Source of the DNA: a virus
IMG/VR virus record: IMGVR_UViG_3300002144_000204
Location: 1-24,851 of that record
Length of the DNA stretch: 24,851 nt
Direction: 5' to 3' (one strand)
Below, piece by piece: positions 23,384 through 24,851 of the stretch (positions within the stretch are counted from its first letter, which is position 1; each line of letters starts with the position of its first letter). The notes below the pieces were generated by a model. That model ran no database searches and was not told the DNA's origin. It was given only the letters and a program-made list of their open reading frames with translations. The position numbers were made by a program, and so were the translations under genes.

Positions 23384-24851
23384 CTTCTACTTCACCGTTT
23401 TCGCTATCTTTAAGAGCGATACCGATGATCTCGTAGCTATTCACGCCTGGGGTGCCATAGTCAACACCCTTGGCTTTACCGTTAGCATCTGGGATAACCC
23501 ATTGGCCTTTCTTAACAGGCTGACTTACTAGACATGGAATACGACCTTTAAGAGCGATGAATGGGTTCATTCTCGCTTTCTTAGAAGTGCTTCCTGGCTC
23601 AATACCCATATCGTTCATTTGAACAGCTGGGTTTGTTGAGATAACACCCAGAAGCGGCATTCCTGGCTGCCATAGAGTGGCTTCAGAATCACCATCAAGG
23701 TTAACACCTAGAACTGTTGCGTTATCATACATATCATCAGCAGTATATCTTTCCGCAAGGTCAGCCCAGCGCGCTGACGTAGCTGTACCAACATATAATC
23801 CGTTGTTATCAACATAAGATCTATCAGCTCCATTACGACGGAATTGTACGATACGATCTGAGTTACCACCAGCTTCAATATAGAAACGGTTTGCGTGATA
23901 CTCAAGTTTACCAGCGTCGTTACCAATGTTACCAGTCCAAGATTCGTTACTAGACTCAATGAAACGTAGAGTTGGTGAGTAACCATCTTCGTGGCGAGTT
24001 TGTAATTGCCATTGACCTGCAGCGTTAAGATCACCAGACCAAGTTCTATCACCATACATCCAACGACACATTGTACCGTTATATGCTGCTCTAAGTTGTA
24101 GAGACATAGATGAAGAGTTATTGTTACCAGTGATAGCCCAATACTGACCTTGGTAAGAATAACAATGCGAACCGGTTGCTTGGTTATACAAACCAGCACC
24201 AGCACCATCATTGCGGAACCAGCTACGAGCATAAATGTCAGTAGCTCTTACACCAGTGTTTAGGTTAGTAAACGCTGTTGGATCACAATAATAACCAGTG
24301 TTATCTGAATCTACAAAGCTGTTCGCATAGATTGTACCAACGTTACCATCGTTAACGTTAAGCATTGGAATTGTACGCCAAGCTCCAAAGCCACCCCACG
24401 ATTGACGGAAGCGAAGGTTGCCAATTGGGCCACCAACCATTTGCCAGCCATAACGACTAGAGCCGTTAGTATAGTGGAATGACTGCGTGCCAACCCAATG
24501 TGAAGTACCTGAAGGCTGGTTTCCTGGGTTAGACCAAGAATCAATAAATCCAGCGCCCCAGTCAGCAACTGTGTTCATATCAATAGTACCCCAGCCCATG
24601 TTACCGGTCCAGTAGTTGGTATCACCTGTTATACGAGGGCGTGCAGCATAGTATTCTTTAGAGCTTCTTGTTTGACCAGAAAGACCCATGTAGGCCATTG
24701 TTTCTGCCTGAACACCGCGGAATCTTGTAGAGTTTGTAGCGTTGCCATCAAAGTAATAAGCTGTGTCATTTGAATCGTAGAAGATTGGAGCTCTTAACGA
24801 TGAACCAGCTTGTAGGTTGTTATTAACATAAACGTTGTTTCCGCCAAGTGG
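23373..24851 (-). CDS. Tail-fibre-like protein, C-terminal part
   Basis: The minus-strand frame runs from the window edge (24851) to a TAA at 23373-23375, 492 residues; there is no need for the internal ATG at 24698, since the frame continues upstream of it without a stop. The body has repeats of the form YDSNDTAYYFDGNATN (near 25-40), DSDNTGYYCDPTAFTNLN (near 181-198) and YVDNNGLYVGT (near 345-355), interspersed with Trp/Gly/Asn-rich strands. These are typical of fibre proteins of marine T4-like phages. The last 130 residues (RWADLAERYTADDMYDNATVLGV onward) form a distinct domain that resembles capping or self-processing tips. It probably binds the host surface. It converges with the plus-strand modification operon. 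Confidence 0.83.
   Translation of the reverse strand, partial: PLGGNNVYVNNNLQAGSSLRAPIFYDSNDTAYYFDGNATNSTRFRGVQAETMAYMGLSGQTRSSKEYYAARPRITGDTNYWTGNMGWGTIDMNTVADWGAGFIDSWSNPGNQPSGTSHWVGTQSFHYTNGSSRYGWQMVGGPIGNLRFRQSWGGFGAWRTIPMLNVNDGNVGTIYANSFVDSDNTGYYCDPTAFTNLNTGVRATDIYARSWFRNDGAGAGLYNQATGSHCYSYQGQYWAITGNNNSSSMSLQLRAAYNGTMCRWMYGDRTWSGDLNAAGQWQLQTRHEDGYSPTLRFIESSNESWTGNIGNDAGKLEYHANRFYIEAGGNSDRIVQFRRNGADRSYVDNNGLYVGTATSARWADLAERYTADDMYDNATVLGVNLDGDSEATLWQPGMPLLGVISTNPAVQMNDMGIEPGSTSKKARMNPFIALKGRIPCLVSQPVKKGQWVIPDANGKAKGVDYGTPGVNSYEIIGIALKDSENGEVEVKV

Noticed and set aside
23708-24568. Minus-strand open frames of 174 and 85 codons in the tail-fibre region
   Set aside because: They are out-of-frame shadows of the long tail-fibre frame and have repetitive, low-information translations.
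24698-24698. ATG at 24698 as the start of a 441-residue tail protein
   Set aside because: The frame continues upstream to the window edge with the same fibre-like composition and no ribosome site is seen before this ATG.

Overview
The window is a densely coded, AT-rich piece of a T4-like myovirus genome. Its left third carries the T4 neck and packaging genes in T4 order on the minus strand: gp13, gp14, gp15, gp16, gp17. Together with exact T4-type late promoters (TATAAATA), many 2-oxoglutarate/Fe(II) oxygenases and a flavin halogenase, this points to a marine T4-like phage of the cyanophage or pelagiphage kind. The host cannot be fixed from the sequence. I saw no tRNA, rRNA, IS element or CRISPR array, and no stretch over 300 bases lacks a gene.

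Region A (1-6030, minus strand) is late virion morphogenesis: terminase large subunit (3' part outside the window), small subunit, a much enlarged gp15 carrying a lectin-like domain, gp14, gp13 and three beta-rich structural proteins. Region B (6138-9194, minus) is a glycan-like cassette: a nucleotidyltransferase-cupin fusion, a TPR/FkbM-type methyltransferase and a beta-propeller protein. Region C (9252-10889, minus) holds two related small proteins, a coiled-coil protein and a 2OG oxygenase. A divergent control region at 10890-11004 carries late promoters facing both ways and a sigma70-like promoter.

Region D (11005-23383, plus strand) is the most unusual part. About 16 genes follow one another, nearly all overlapping by 1-60 bases. 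They are a JmjC/cupin-like protein, four radical SAM proteins with SPASM/twitch-like cysteine tails, five more 2OG oxygenases, a tryptophan-halogenase-like flavoenzyme, four unrecognised proteins and a P-loop kinase-like protein. Second to third in this array is a 194-residue protein ending in three Cys-His-Xaa-Ser tetrapeptides (CHYSCHYSCHSS) before RGRR. Two overlapping exact late-promoter motifs precede it. I read it as the substrate of the modifying enzymes: a phage-encoded, RiPP-like system that probably decorates the tail of a virion protein made late in infection.

Region E (23373-24851, minus) is the C-terminal part of a tail-fibre-like protein converging on region D; its stop overlaps the end of the operon.
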